Positions 1 through 8,409 of a DNA stretch of 64,000 nucleotides are shown one piece after another. Source of the stretch: Armatimonadota bacterium (GTDB lineage: Bacteria; Armatimonadota; Hebobacteria; CAIYQO01); assembly GCA_029553475.1 (NCBI GenBank), contig JAKPKV010000028.1, positions 124,001 to 188,000 of the forward strand, written 5' to 3'. Under the pieces are notes generated by a model. The model had not been told where the DNA came from. It saw only the letters and a program-made list of their open reading frames with translations, and ran no database searches. Position numbers and translations under genes: made by a program. The first letter of the stretch is position 1, and every line of letters begins with the position of its first letter.

Positions 1-979
1 CGCCATCGGTATTCGGCACCAGCGTCAGGTCGAAGGTCTGTGATTTCGTGCCGTAGCCGACCACGCCATTGATCGGCGTGAAGTACCCGCCGCCGGCGCC
101 CCACATGAAGCAGTAGTGCCAGAAGGTCAGGATGGTGCGGATTTGCGCGTCGGGCAGCGACGCGGTTTTATCCAGCCAGGCGGGCATCAGATTCCGGTTG
201 TCGCCGCCGGAGGAGGTGGTCGCGGTATGCAGGGTGGTGCTGGCATCGGCGCGGGCGCCGCCGATCACCCGGTTGAGCTCGGAGAAGCCCGTCTGCTGCA
301 CCAGCAGGCTGTAAAAATCCACCGTGCTGAAGTCGTTGGGATGCGCCGCGTACCAGCTCATCACCGTGCCGAGCATCGGCGGCTTGAAGAGCCCGCCGCG
401 CCCCATGCTATACATGAAGGTGGCGGCGGAGATGCGCGGCTTCGCGACCCACGCGACGTGCCCATCGAGGTAGGCGAAATTCGCGCCGTCATGATGGCGG
501 GTATCCACCTGCGCGACCGCCACGTCGGGGTCGTTGTCGCCGTTGTCATTGACATACGGCACCGCGTTGGCGCTTTTCTTCAGGTCCACGATAACCGGCG
601 CGCGCTCCGGCTTGGAGATGTCGCCCAGCGCGACGCCGGAGAGGAAGGAGCCGGCGACGTAAAAGTAGTCGGGATTCGTGGCGGAGCCGATGTGCGAGCT
701 GGTCGGGCAATCCCAGCTTTTCCCGGTGATGCCGTAGTTGGCGCCGATTTCGCCGTGCCAGCCCTTGGCCAGCGGCAGCGTCTCCTCGTGGTCCTGGACA
801 TACATGAGGATGCCCAGCACGAGCTGTCGCTGGTTATTCAGGCAGGTGTTCTGGCGCGCTTTTTCGCGCGCCTTGGCAAACACCGGGAAGAGGATGGCCG
901 CGAGGATGGCGATAATCGCGATCACCACCAGCAACTCGATGAGGGTGAAACCGGGAGGACGCATGCGATCAGTATGCAT
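1..979 (-). CDS. Type II/IV pseudopilin-like protein, H-X9-DG family (partial, C-terminus outside window)
   Basis: The minus-strand reading frame opens at ATG 979, nine bases after an AAGGAGG Shine-Dalgarno sequence, and runs off the left edge of the window (about 326 codons visible). The N-terminus reads [17 protein letters not shown] followed by a hydrophobic helix and AKAREKARQ. This is a class III prepilin signal: cleavage after Gly10, Phe11 at +1 and Glu15 at +5. About 150 residues in, [14 protein letters not shown] matches the H-X9-DG signature of the DUF1559-type pseudopilins that are abundant in Planctomycetota, Lentisphaerota and Armatimonadota. Such proteins are thought to be processed by a prepilin peptidase and assembled or exposed in the envelope, but their roles are mostly unknown. 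It has its own strong promoter and is probably not co-transcribed with thiG. Confidence 0.9.
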   Translation of the reverse strand, partial: MHTDRMRPPGFTLIELLVVIAIIAILAAILFPVFAKAREKARQNTCLNNQRQLVLGILMYVQDHEETLPLAKGWHGEIGANYGITGKSWDCPTSSHIGSATNPDYFYVAGSFLSGVALGDISKPERAPVIVDLKKSANAVPYVNDNGDNDPDVAVAQVDTRHHDGANFAYLDGHVAWVAKPRISAATFMYSMGRGGLFKPPMLGTVMSWYAAHPNDFSTVDFYSLLVQQTGFSELNRVIGGARADASTTLHTATTSSGGDNRNLMPAWLDKTASLPDAQIRTILTFWHYCFMWGAGGGYFTPINGVVGYGTKSQTFDLTLVPNTDG

Positions 980-1051
980 GGACGAAAGCCTCCTTGAGCC
1001 GTAGGATTGGATCAGGTGCCGATGGTCCGGACACGCTGCCGCCGTTTCTTC

Positions 1052-1079
1052 AGTATAACATGGAGATGCGCAGTGTCAA
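1052..1079 (-). promoter_or_regulatory. Promoter of the pseudopilin gene
   Basis: On the minus strand TTGACA (1079-1074), a 16-nt spacer and TATACT (1057-1052) form a near-consensus sigma-70 promoter. The predicted start near 1045 gives a 5' leader of about 65 nt before ATG 979. Confidence 0.75.
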
Positions 1080-1192
1080 TTCACGCGCGGCGTGTTTTGT
1101 GCGAAATATCGCGCGCCGCCCTGCCCGGCACGACGCCGCAGGGACGCTCGCCCGCCCGGGAGCGGCCAGGCGGGCGCGTGGGGCGCGCCGGA

Positions 1193-1975
1193 TCAGCGGC
1201 CGATGGCGAGCAGGTCGGTCAGCGGGCTGCTGGCGGTGGCGTAGAGTTTCTTCGGGATGCGGCCCGCTTCGTAGGCGAGGCGGCCGGCTTCGGTGCCGAG
1301 GCGCATGGCGGTGGCCATCTTCACCGGGTCTCCCGCCTGGGCGATCGCGGTCTGCATGAGGAGGGCATCCACGCCCAGCTCCATGGCGAAGGCGGCATCG
1401 GAGGCGGTGCCCACGCCGGCATCCACCAGCACGGGGACGCTGGCGTGCTCGACGATGATGCGGATGTTGTACGGGTTGCGGATGCCGAGGCCGGAGCCGA
1501 TGGGCGCCGCGAGCGGCATCACCGCGGCGCAGCCGATCTCTTCCAGCTTGCGGCAGACGATGGGATCGTCAATGCAATAGGGCATGACGGTGAAGCCCTC
1601 CGCCACCAGCGCTTTCGCCGCCTCCAGCAGGCCCTCGTTATCGGGGAAGAGCGTCGCCTCGTCGCCGATCACCTCCAGCTTGATGAGGGGGGTCTCCAGC
1701 GCCTCGCGCGCGAGCTGCGCGTAGAGGATCGCCTCCTTCGCGGTGTAGCAGCCGGCGGTGTTCGGCAGCACGGTGAGCTTGCGGTCGGCGATGAAAGCGC
1801 GCAGGCGCTGCCCGTAGTCATCCTGCAGGTTCACGCGGCGGATCGCCACGGTGACGATCTCCGCGCCGCTGGCGATGATCGCCGCTTCCATCACGTCGGG
1901 CGACGGGTACTTCGCCGTGCCCACCAGCAGGCGGGAGGTGAAGGCGCGGTCGCCGATGTTCCAGGGTGATGCCAT
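1193..1975 (-). CDS. thiG: Thiazole synthase ThiG
   Basis: The 260-residue product starts at ATG 1975 ([20 protein letters not shown]) after a GAGAGAGG ribosome site. ThiG condenses 1-deoxyxylulose 5-phosphate, dehydroglycine and ThiS-thiocarboxylate to make the thiazole phosphate of thiamin. Family landmarks are GTAKYPSP near the start, the lysine in [15 protein letters not shown] that forms the Schiff base with the sugar, and the phosphate-binding [14 protein letters not shown]. Length is normal for ThiG. The frame is open far upstream (to about 2374), but that extension only crosses thiS in another frame. It is the last gene of thiO-thiS-thiG; ThiO supplies dehydroglycine and ThiS supplies sulfur. 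No TPP riboswitch was recognised. Confidence 0.95.
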   Translation of the reverse strand: MASPWNIGDRAFTSRLLVGTAKYPSPDVMEAAIIASGAEIVTVAIRRVNLQDDYGQRLRAFIADRKLTVLPNTAGCYTAKEAILYAQLAREALETPLIKLEVIGDEATLFPDNEGLLEAAKALVAEGFTVMPYCIDDPIVCRKLEEIGCAAVMPLAAPIGSGLGIRNPYNIRIIVEHASVPVLVDAGVGTASDAAFAMELGVDALLMQTAIAQAGDPVKMATAMRLGTEAGRLAYEAGRIPKKLYATASSPLTDLLAIGR

Positions 1976-2094
1976 TGTCGTAACCTCTCTCTCGCGGAAA
2001 TGACGGGCACGGTGAACGATACACCGACCATTCCGCCTCGCCGTTGCGGGCATGCGCCCGCGAAAATCGCCAGCACCGGGGCCGCGGTACGCGC

Positions 2095-2295
2095 TCACCC
2101 CCCCGCCACCGCGTGGATGATTTCGATCCGATCCCCCTCCCGCAGCGCCGTTTCGGCATAGAGCGCCCTGCGCACCACGACATCGTTGCGCGCGACGGCG
2201 GTGCCGGTGGGGGGCACGTCCAGGCGCGCCAGCAGGTCGGCGATGGTGTCGCCGTCGGGGCATGCGGTGGGTTGGCCATTGATGGTGATCTGCAT
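2095..2295 (-). CDS. thiS: Sulfur carrier protein ThiS
   Basis: A 66-residue ubiquitin-fold protein ([17 protein letters not shown] ... IIHAVAGG) ends in the Gly-Gly that is adenylated and converted to a thiocarboxylate for thiazole synthesis. Length and the VxGG tail are typical. ATG 2295 was chosen because family members begin with a short basic beta-strand exactly there. An in-frame GTG at 2325 overlaps the thiO stop codon (GTGA), so a coupled, 10-residue-longer form cannot be excluded. It lies between thiO and thiG. No thiF-like adenylyltransferase is in the window. Confidence 0.92.
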   Translation of the reverse strand: MQITINGQPTACPDGDTIADLLARLDVPPTGTAVARNDVVVRRALYAETALREGDRIEIIHAVAGG

Positions 2296-2321
2296 GGTGG
2301 CACCTGGGGGCGCGGCATGTT

Positions 2322-3467
2322 TCACGCGCCGGGGATTTTGCCGGCGACAACGCCCTCCCCCGCGAAGCGCGCAAGGGAGAACGGGGCGATCAGCGCGGGG
2401 GTCTGGCCCGCGGTGACCAGGTCAGCCATCGTTTTTGCGAGGACGGGCGCGAGCAGCAGGCCATTGCGGAAGACGCCGGTGACGAGCAGGTATCCGGGCA
2501 GCGCGGTGGCGCCGAGCACCGGGTAATGGTCCGCGCTGCCGGGGCGCAGGCCGGCCCACATCTCCTGGATGGCGCAGCGCTGGAGATCGGGGAAGAGCTC
2601 CTGCGCGCCGGTGAGCAGTTTGTTGATGCCCCAGACGGTGTTGCGCTTATCGAAGCCCACCTCCTCCATCGTCGCGCCGAGGAAGAGGCGGCCGTCGTGG
2701 CGGGGCACCAGGTAGCTGCGCGGGGAACGCACCACGCGGGAGAGGAACGTCGGCGCCGGCAGGCTGATGGCGAGCATCTGCCCGCGCACCGGGAAGACCG
2801 GCGGGCGGAGCGCCTCGTCCGGCACGCCGATGGTGGCCGACCAGCAGCCGGCGGCATTCACCACCGTGCCGGCATCGTAGCGGCCCAGGATGGTGTCCAC
2901 CCCCGTCGCGCGGGCGCCGTCACTCAGGACCCGGATGACGTGCGCGCCGCAGACGATCTGCACCCCCAACTGCCGGCAGGACTGCTCCAGCGCCGGCACC
3001 AGCAGGCGGTTTTCCACATGCGTATCGTCCGGCAGAAACATGCCGCCGCGCACGCGCGCGCTCAACGCGGGTTCGTATTGTCGCGCGTCTTCGCCGCTGA
3101 TCCACTCCACCGCCAGCCCGTCGGCACGCTGCCGGTCGTAGGTGTGGCGAAACTCCGCTTCATCCGCCTCGGTGACGGCCAGCGCCAGCGTGCCCGCTTC
3201 GCGATGATAACAGCGGATGCCGGTTTCTTCCTCCACCGCGGCGCGGAAATCGGGGTACAGGCGGTTGCTCGCCAGGCAGAGCGCTAAAAACGGCCCTTCG
3301 CTCAGCTCGCCCTGCGGCGCGAGCATGCCCGCCGAGGCCCAGGACGCCTCGCGGCCGGGGTGCGCGTGTTCGAGCACGGTCACGGTGACGGCGCGGCGCG
3401 CCAGCTCGCGGGCCAGGCTGAGGCCGGTGATGCCGCCGCCGATGATGATGACATCCGAGGTAGACAT
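2322..3467 (-). CDS. thiO: Glycine oxidase ThiO
   Basis: The 381-residue FAD-dependent amine oxidase starts at ATG 3467. The N-terminal dinucleotide-binding motif is [20 protein letters not shown] with an acidic residue ending beta-2 ([12 protein letters not shown]). The DAO-type core continues through [17 protein letters not shown] and the C-terminal [14 protein letters not shown] and [11 protein letters not shown] segments. ThiO oxidises glycine to the imine used by ThiG in aerobic thiamin synthesis, and gene order confirms the assignment. The frame is open another 77 codons upstream, but that extension is low-complexity sequence across the promoter and a repeat, so it is rejected. Confidence 0.93.
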   Translation of the reverse strand: MSTSDVIIIGGGITGLSLARELARRAVTVTVLEHAHPGREASWASAGMLAPQGELSEGPFLALCLASNRLYPDFRAAVEEETGIRCYHREAGTLALAVTEADEAEFRHTYDRQRADGLAVEWISGEDARQYEPALSARVRGGMFLPDDTHVENRLLVPALEQSCRQLGVQIVCGAHVIRVLSDGARATGVDTILGRYDAGTVVNAAGCWSATIGVPDEALRPPVFPVRGQMLAISLPAPTFLSRVVRSPRSYLVPRHDGRLFLGATMEEVGFDKRNTVWGINKLLTGAQELFPDLQRCAIQEMWAGLRPGSADHYPVLGATALPGYLLVTGVFRNGLLLAPVLAKTMADLVTAGQTPALIAPFSLARFAGEGVVAGKIPGA

Positions 3468-3535
3468 GGGTTTCGTCGCCGGCCGCGCGGGACAGAGGAC
3501 GCATGCACGTCCCGCCGGCCATCTCTCCGTCCGGT

Positions 3536-3564
3536 ATTGTACCCCAATCGGGGGCGAGGAGCAA
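3536..3564 (-). promoter_or_regulatory. Putative promoter of thiO-thiS-thiG
   Basis: Minus-strand TTGCTC (3564-3559), a 17-nt spacer and TACAAT (3541-3536) lie about 70 nt upstream of the thiO start. The spacing and the -10 element are good; the -35 element is moderate. Confidence 0.55.
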
Positions 3565-3598
3565 GGCGATGGACGGGACAAGGCGACGGGGTGAAGAG

Positions 3599-3955
3599 GT
3601 ATCCCCCGGCGGGCGCGCAGGGACCGTAGGTCGTCATCATCGTCGTCATCGCCATCCGTCGCGCCGCGCGCGGAGGAACCGCGGCCGCCTCTCCACACCC
3701 TTCCCGCGCGTCACCTCACCCCTGTCCTACCAACCTTCGCGTCTTCCATTCTTCCTGACTTCGTGGTGAAGCCGCACCGCTCCGCCACCACACATCCCCA
3801 CCGGGGCACCCGGTCACCGGTCGGTGAAGAGGCCACGGTCTCTCCGCGCGCGGCGCGACGGATGACGACGATGACTATGATGACGATGATGACGACGACG
3901 ATGGCGATGATGATGACGACTTACGGTCCCTGCGCGCCCGCCAGGGGATTCGGAA
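3599..3955. repeat. Inverted pair of a dispersed element carrying (GAY)n triplets
   Basis: The 508-bp gap between thiO and the phosphodiesterase gene holds two inverted copies of one element. Copy 1 (about 3599-3675) contains GCGGGCGCGCAGGGACCGTA, GTCGTCATCATCGTCGTCAT and GTCGCGCCGCGCGCGGAG. Copy 2 (about 3839-3955) is its reverse complement, with the triplet tract expanded to 20 GAY-type codons (3861-3920). About 165 bp of unique sequence separates them. No credible gene is seen here. A degenerate relative with GAY triplets lies at 51420-51459. Confidence 0.75.
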
Positions 3956-3975
3956 GGATTCGCGCACGCGCACGA

Positions 3976-5211
3976 TTACGAGGGTTGTGTGAAGACGAGG
4001 AGGGGGACGATCATCTCGTCCGGGGAGAGGCCGCCGTGGCGGCCGATCATCGCGGTGTGCGGACGGGGTTGATAGGCGTAGAGGGTGCGGCGGGAGCCGT
4101 GGGGCAGGACGAGCAGGTCGCCGAGGCTGTCGTCGAGGTCCGCGCGCGGGGGAGCGTCGCCGAGCAGGGCGCGGCCCTGGTCGCGGGTGAGCACCGTCAT
4201 GCCGCCGATCTCGCGCAGGCAATGCGTCGCCTCCGATATCGTGCCGGGCTTGAGGAAGAGCCGGGTGGCGCGCCCCTCCCCCGCCGGCGGCACGCGGAAG
4301 AGGCGGGTGAGTTCAGGATGGGCGGACAGGTTGATCGCCTCGCCGTCGTCGCCGTCAATGTGGCCGTGATCGGCGCAGACCAGCAGCGCGGTGTCGTCAT
4401 CCAGCGCCGCGATCACCTGATCGCGCAGCGTGGTCACCAGCACTTGCAGCTCGCGGTGATACCCGTCCGAGCCGGCGCCGCTGGCGTGGGCAATCGTGTC
4501 GAGAGAGCTCCAATAGAGGAGGTGGAGCTGCGGCAGCGCGGCGGGAAGCTGCCCCAGCGCGGCGGCCAGCAGATCGCCGAGGGCGACGTAGGCGTGCGGC
4601 CGCGTCCCGGCGTAAATGAGGCCGGACAGGCCGCTGGAGACATACGGCAGCAGCGTGTAGCCGCGGGCGAGGACGCCGACGTCCGCCAGCCGCCGCAGAA
4701 TATTCGCCCGCCCGACGTAGGCGTCGGGCCGGAAGCCCAGCGAGAGCAGGTCGGCGTTCTCGGCATCCGGGCTGTGGAAGTTGAGCATGTTGAAGACGCG
4801 GCCGTAGCGCGGCAGATACATCAGAAAGCCGATGACGCCGTGCTCGCACGGCTGCAGGCCGTAGAGCAGGCTGGTCATCGCCGCGCTGGTGGTGGAGGGA
4901 AAAACGGAGGTGAGCGGCATGCGCAGCGCGCCGGCCAACTGCTCGCCGATGATCGGGCGCGCGGCGACGGCGCGCTCCAGATTGCGCCAGCCGAGGCCAT
5001 CCAGGATGAGCAGCACGATCTTGCGCCGCCCGCCGAGCGCCGCCGCCAGCGCGGCGTGCTCGCGCAGCACCGCCCCGTGGTCCGCGCCGAAATAGGCGAG
5101 GAGGGATTGCAGCAGGTTGGTGACGCAGTCGCCGCCGTATGCCGGCCGCACCCAGTCGGGGTGGCCGGGGTAACGATACCGTTCACGGAAGGCCTGAAAT
5201 GATTCCGGCAC
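3976..5211 (-). CDS. Type I phosphodiesterase / nucleotide pyrophosphatase family protein
   Basis: The 411-residue product starts at GTG 5211 after GGGAGGAG. It belongs to the alkaline-phosphatase superfamily. The first metal-binding aspartate is in VLLILDGLGW (near residue 70), and the nucleophile Thr/Ser region is TSVFPSTTSAAMTSLLYG. Further metal ligands lie in SLDTIAHASG, CADHGH and the C-terminal IGRHGGLSPDEM. Families of this type hydrolyse phosphodiester or pyrophosphate bonds of nucleotides or lipid headgroups; the substrate cannot be told from sequence. No signal peptide is visible, so it is probably cytoplasmic. It is last in a possible operon with the esterase and AraC regulator upstream (gap 69 bp). 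Confidence 0.85.
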   Translation of the reverse strand: MPESFQAFRERYRYPGHPDWVRPAYGGDCVTNLLQSLLAYFGADHGAVLREHAALAAALGGRRKIVLLILDGLGWRNLERAVAARPIIGEQLAGALRMPLTSVFPSTTSAAMTSLLYGLQPCEHGVIGFLMYLPRYGRVFNMLNFHSPDAENADLLSLGFRPDAYVGRANILRRLADVGVLARGYTLLPYVSSGLSGLIYAGTRPHAYVALGDLLAAALGQLPAALPQLHLLYWSSLDTIAHASGAGSDGYHRELQVLVTTLRDQVIAALDDDTALLVCADHGHIDGDDGEAINLSAHPELTRLFRVPPAGEGRATRLFLKPGTISEATHCLREIGGMTVLTRDQGRALLGDAPPRADLDDSLGDLLVLPHGSRRTLYAYQPRPHTAMIGRHGGLSPDEMIVPLLVFTQPS

Positions 5212-5280
5212 GCGATGCTCCTCCCTGGAGAGCTTCCCCGCCGCGCCGCGCGGCGTGCGGCGGCGAGACGCACCGCCGCC

Positions 5281-6012
5281 TCACGCCGGGCGCGCCGCCA
5301 GTTTTCGCGCGTGAAACAGCAGTGCGGCGGTGAGGTGCGTATCCCAGTATTCCCAGCAGTGGGTGCCGGGAAATTCCTTATAGGTATGCGCGACGCCCAA
5401 CTCCGTCAGATGGGCGTGGAAGCGGCGGTTGTCCTCGAGGAGAAAATCGTCCACGCCGCAGTCGAAATACAGCGCGGGCTTGCGGCCCGGTCGGGCCGCG
5501 AGGGCGAAGGGATCTTCATCCGGGCGCGGGCCGTCGGGGAAGATCACCGCCAACTCCGGGCAGAGCGATTCGTCACGGCGCGCGAGGATGTCGAGGGCGC
5601 CGGAGTGCGAGGCCACTGCACCGAACAGGTCGGGGTATTTCAGGCCGATTTTCATCGCGCCGTAGCCGCCCATGGAGAGGCCGCCGATGGCGCGGCCCGC
5701 CGGCGCGGGGATGGTGCGGAAGGTGCGGTCCACGAAGCGCACGCTCTCCAGAATATGGCTTTCATACCGGCCCGGCGCCGGATGCGTGTCAACGTAAAAC
5801 GACCGCGCGCCGTCGAGCAGCACCACCATCAGCCCAATCTTCTCCGCGTAGCGCTCGATGCTGGTGCGCCGCGGCCAGATAGTGTAATCATCGGACAGCC
5901 CGTGCAGTTGATAGACGACGCGGAACGGCCCCTCGCCGTCGGGGACGATGATCAACGCCCCGCTCTGCTTTTGCAGCGCGGGGCTCCAGTAGTGCACGTG
6001 GAAGAGCGACAT
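5281..6012 (-). CDS. Esterase, CE1 / esterase-D type alpha/beta hydrolase
   Basis: A 243-residue alpha/beta hydrolase starts at ATG 6012 after GTGAGGTGAGGTC. The oxyanion strand VVYQLHGLSDD is followed by the nucleophile elbow GGLSMGGYGAM. The acid is in YFDCGVDDFLLEDN and the histidine in FPGTHCWEYWDTH. This pattern fits S-formylglutathione hydrolase, acetylxylan esterase and feruloyl esterase relatives. The position after an AraC-type activator and the window's carbohydrate genes suggests deacylation of sugars, but that is inference. No secretion signal is seen. Confidence 0.87.
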   Translation of the reverse strand: MSLFHVHYWSPALQKQSGALIIVPDGEGPFRVVYQLHGLSDDYTIWPRRTSIERYAEKIGLMVVLLDGARSFYVDTHPAPGRYESHILESVRFVDRTFRTIPAPAGRAIGGLSMGGYGAMKIGLKYPDLFGAVASHSGALDILARRDESLCPELAVIFPDGPRPDEDPFALAARPGRKPALYFDCGVDDFLLEDNRRFHAHLTELGVAHTYKEFPGTHCWEYWDTHLTAALLFHARKLAARPA

Positions 6013-6058
6013 GACCTCACCTCACGGCTTCATTTCGCGCGCCGTCAATGAAATCCTT

Positions 6059-6922
6059 TCACGATGCCTCACCGGTAAATGCGTTCCGTGCCCAGCGGGA
6101 GTAGGCGGCGGGGCAGGAGAAGCCGAGCTCGCGGGCGATGGCTTTTTTGCTGGCGCCCTCCCCCAGCCGTTGGCGGGCGCGGGCGCGGCGGCAGTCGTCA
6201 ATGTACTGATGGACGGTCGTGCCGGTCTGCGCGGAAAAGAGGCGCAGGAAGTGATACTTGCTGTAGCCGGCGAGGCGGGCGAGGTGGTCGAGGGTGGCGC
6301 CGCGCCCGGCGGTGTCGCGGATATGCTGCTGCACGGTGGCGATCATGCGCTGCCGGAAGAGGCGGGGATCCTCCGGATCGTCCTCGCGCCCGCCGGCTTC
6401 GATGACGCCCGCCAGCAGCGTCGCCAGCGCGCTGATGATGCGTAGGCGGCGGGTGAGCGGCGGCGTCTCCGCCAGGTTGCGCAGCAGGAAGGCGCCGCTG
6501 ACGCGGGGGTCGTCGCGCGCGAGCAGCAGGCTGCGCTCGGCGAAGGTGAGGCGGCCGGCGCGGACGGCGACCCGCCGGGCGATGGCATGCTCGCGGGTGA
6601 GCGCCACCCAGAGGTGGTCAGCGTCCGGCGCGGAAGGGGGGCAATTCCGGTCATGCTCCTCGAACGCGTCGAACAGCAGCACCGTGCCCGGCGCGCAGGG
6701 ATAGACGTTGCCCCGGTGCCCGTGCCAGCCGGCGCCGTCCAGGAAAAAGAGCACCTCCAGGTTGGCGTGACGATGCGAGTGCGCGGCCATCCAGCGCCGG
6801 TGCGCGGGATGCGCCACCGGCGCCACGTCCGGCGGACCATGCGTGCTGATGATCCGCCAGCCCTCCGGGTGGCGGAGGCGAGCCAGCATGGCATTGGTGA
6901 AGAGCGGATGCGCGGTCTCCAT
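6059..6922 (-). CDS. AraC-family transcriptional regulator with N-terminal cupin
   Basis: The N-terminal half is a cupin-type sensing domain (AAHSHRHANLEVLFFLDGAG, PGTVLLFDAFEEHDR). The C-terminal ~100 residues form the double helix-turn-helix of the AraC family (LDHLARLAGYSKYHFLRLF ... SKKAIARELGFSCPAAYSRWAR). From METAHPL at ATG 6922 the product is 287 residues. TTG at 6958 would add 12 residues but falls inside the -35 element. The -10 box ends six bases before ATG 6922, so the message is probably leaderless. It likely controls the esterase and phosphodiesterase genes downstream on the same strand. Confidence 0.9.
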   Translation of the reverse strand: METAHPLFTNAMLARLRHPEGWRIISTHGPPDVAPVAHPAHRRWMAAHSHRHANLEVLFFLDGAGWHGHRGNVYPCAPGTVLLFDAFEEHDRNCPPSAPDADHLWVALTREHAIARRVAVRAGRLTFAERSLLLARDDPRVSGAFLLRNLAETPPLTRRLRIISALATLLAGVIEAGGREDDPEDPRLFRQRMIATVQQHIRDTAGRGATLDHLARLAGYSKYHFLRLFSAQTGTTVHQYIDDCRRARARQRLGEGASKKAIARELGFSCPAAYSRWARNAFTGEAS

Positions 6923-6928
6923 GCCGCT

Positions 6929-6958
6929 ATTATAGCAATAAATGTTAATCATTCGCAA
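6929..6958 (-). promoter_or_regulatory. Leaderless promoter of the AraC-family gene
   Basis: Minus-strand TTGCGA (6958-6953), an 18-nt spacer and an extended -10 TGCTATAAT (TATAAT at 6934-6929). The ATG begins seven bases after the -10 hexamer, where transcription should start. Confidence 0.7.
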
Positions 6959-7032
6959 TTCCGGTGACTTGGCGAAGCGAGTGACAGGCGGTACTGTAGT
7001 AGAAAAATGGTGCTATACCTACGGCCGGAGCA

Positions 7033-7068
7033 GCGCCACTCCACTTTGTTGCGTGGCGCACTACCAAC
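7033..7068 (+). repeat. Dispersed hairpin repeat, copy 1
   Basis: GCGCCACTCC, a short variable loop, then TGCGTGGCGCACTACCAAC. The stem is GCGCCAC/GTGGCGC. The same unit occurs inverted at 26971-27007. Both lie within about 100 bp of a gene start. Confidence 0.65.
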
Positions 7069-7119
7069 ACGCGGCTCTTTTTGGTGTAAGGATAACGCGG
7101 TGTGCGGAAGGAGGTTACC

Positions 7120-8409
7120 ATGTCTACAGTTTCGCGGGGGGGCGCATTGGCGTTGACCGGCGGCAGCCCGGCGGTGACGCTCCCCGCGCCGGCCTGGCCA
7201 GCCGCCGGCGAGCAGGAAGTGGCCTGGATGACCGAGGTGGTGCGGAGCGGCAAGTGGAGCTGGGTGGGGCCGCACGAGCAGGCGTTCTGCGCGGAGTTCG
7301 CCCGCTTCATCGGCACCCGGCACGCCATGCTGCTGGCGAACGGCACGGTGACGCTGCAGTGCGCGCTGCAGGCGGTGGGCGTGCGGCCCGGCGACGAGGT
7401 GATCATCCCCGGCCTCACCTGGGTGGCGACGCTGCAGGCGGCGCTGGACATCGGCGCGAACGGCGTGCTGGTAGATATTGACCCGGAGACCTACTGTCTT
7501 GATCCGGCGGCGGTGGAAGCGGCCATCACCCCGCGGACGACGGCGATCATTCCCGTGCATCTCTACGGCTGCATGTGCGACATGGACGCCCTGCGGGAGA
7601 TCGCCCGCCGGCACGGGCTGAAGATCGTGGAGGACGTGGCGCACCAGCACGGCAGCCGCTGGCGCGACGTCGGCGCGGGCGCCCTCGGCGACGCGGGCAG
7701 CTTCAGCTTCCAGCAGAGCAAGGTGCTCACCTGCGGCGAGGGGGGCGCCATCACCTGCGATGACGACGCCGTCTACGAGACCGCCTTCTGCCTGAAACAC
7801 GTCGGCTTCCTGCCCGACGTGACCACGCCGGGCAACCGCTACGGGCACAACTATCGCGCCACCGAGATGCAGGCGGCACTGCTGCGCGGCGGGTTGACGC
7901 GCATCGAAGAGCAGTTGCGCATCCGCGAGGAGAGCGAAGCGCTCCTCCGCGAGGGCTTGCGGCGCATCGGCGGCCCGCTGCGCGCGGCGCGGCGCGACCC
8001 GCGCGTCACCCGGCAGTCGTACTACGCGGTGACGCTGCACTTCGACCCGGCGCAGGCGGCGGGCGTCACCCGCGAGCAGTACACGGCGGCGCTGGCGGCG
8101 GAGGGCCTGTACCTGATGGGCACCTATCCGGCCGTGTACAATCATCGCCTGCTCAACCTGTACGATGCCACCAGCCCGATCCCCTACCGCGATCCGGCGC
8201 GGGTGCAGCACTACGCGTCACTGCGCCTGCCCGTCACCGAGCGCGTGGTGAACGAAGAAGGGGTGGTGCTGTCGCACGTTCCGCTGCTCGGCGGCGCGCC
8301 GCTGATGGCGCAATACCTTGACGCGGTGGCGAAAGTCAACGATCATCTGGCGGAGGTGACGGCGCATTTCGCGGAGGCAGAGCGATGCAGATCGGCTTCG
8401 GCAAAGTAG
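7120..8409 (+). CDS. DegT/DnrJ/EryC1/StrS-family PLP aminotransferase
   Basis: The 429-residue product starts at ATG 7120 behind a strong GGAGG site. Fold-type I sugar aminotransferase landmarks are in order: LANGTVTLQCAL (phosphate-binding loop), PGDEVIIPGLTWVAT, PVHLYGCMCDM, VEDVAHQHGS (aspartate contacting PLP) and SFSFQQSKVLTCGEGGAI with the PLP lysine. The QQSK and GSPAV features resemble inosose and amino-sugar aminotransferases such as StsC, but the keto-sugar substrate cannot be read. It overlaps the next gene by 25 bp, implying translational coupling. No sugar-nucleotide dehydratase is adjacent. Confidence 0.9.
   Translation: MSTVSRGGALALTGGSPAVTLPAPAWPAAGEQEVAWMTEVVRSGKWSWVGPHEQAFCAEFARFIGTRHAMLLANGTVTLQCALQAVGVRPGDEVIIPGLTWVATLQAALDIGANGVLVDIDPETYCLDPAAVEAAITPRTTAIIPVHLYGCMCDMDALREIARRHGLKIVEDVAHQHGSRWRDVGAGALGDAGSFSFQQSKVLTCGEGGAITCDDDAVYETAFCLKHVGFLPDVTTPGNRYGHNYRATEMQAALLRGGLTRIEEQLRIREESEALLREGLRRIGGPLRAARRDPRVTRQSYYAVTLHFDPAQAAGVTREQYTAALAAEGLYLMGTYPAVYNHRLLNLYDATSPIPYRDPARVQHYASLRLPVTERVVNEEGVVLSHVPLLGGAPLMAQYLDAVAKVNDHLAEVTAHFAEAERCRSASAK

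Noticed and set aside
1976-2374. N-terminal extension of thiG through thiS, suggesting a ThiS-ThiG fusion
   Set aside because: The extension is in a different frame from thiS, and thiG has a good start and ribosome site at 1975.
3468-3700. TPP riboswitch upstream of thiO
   Set aside because: The conserved CTGAGA and pyrophosphate-sensor blocks are not present.
3763-5202. 479-codon plus-strand frame over the phosphodiesterase gene
   Set aside because: Begins inside the GAY repeat and is antisense to a gene with clear catalytic motifs.
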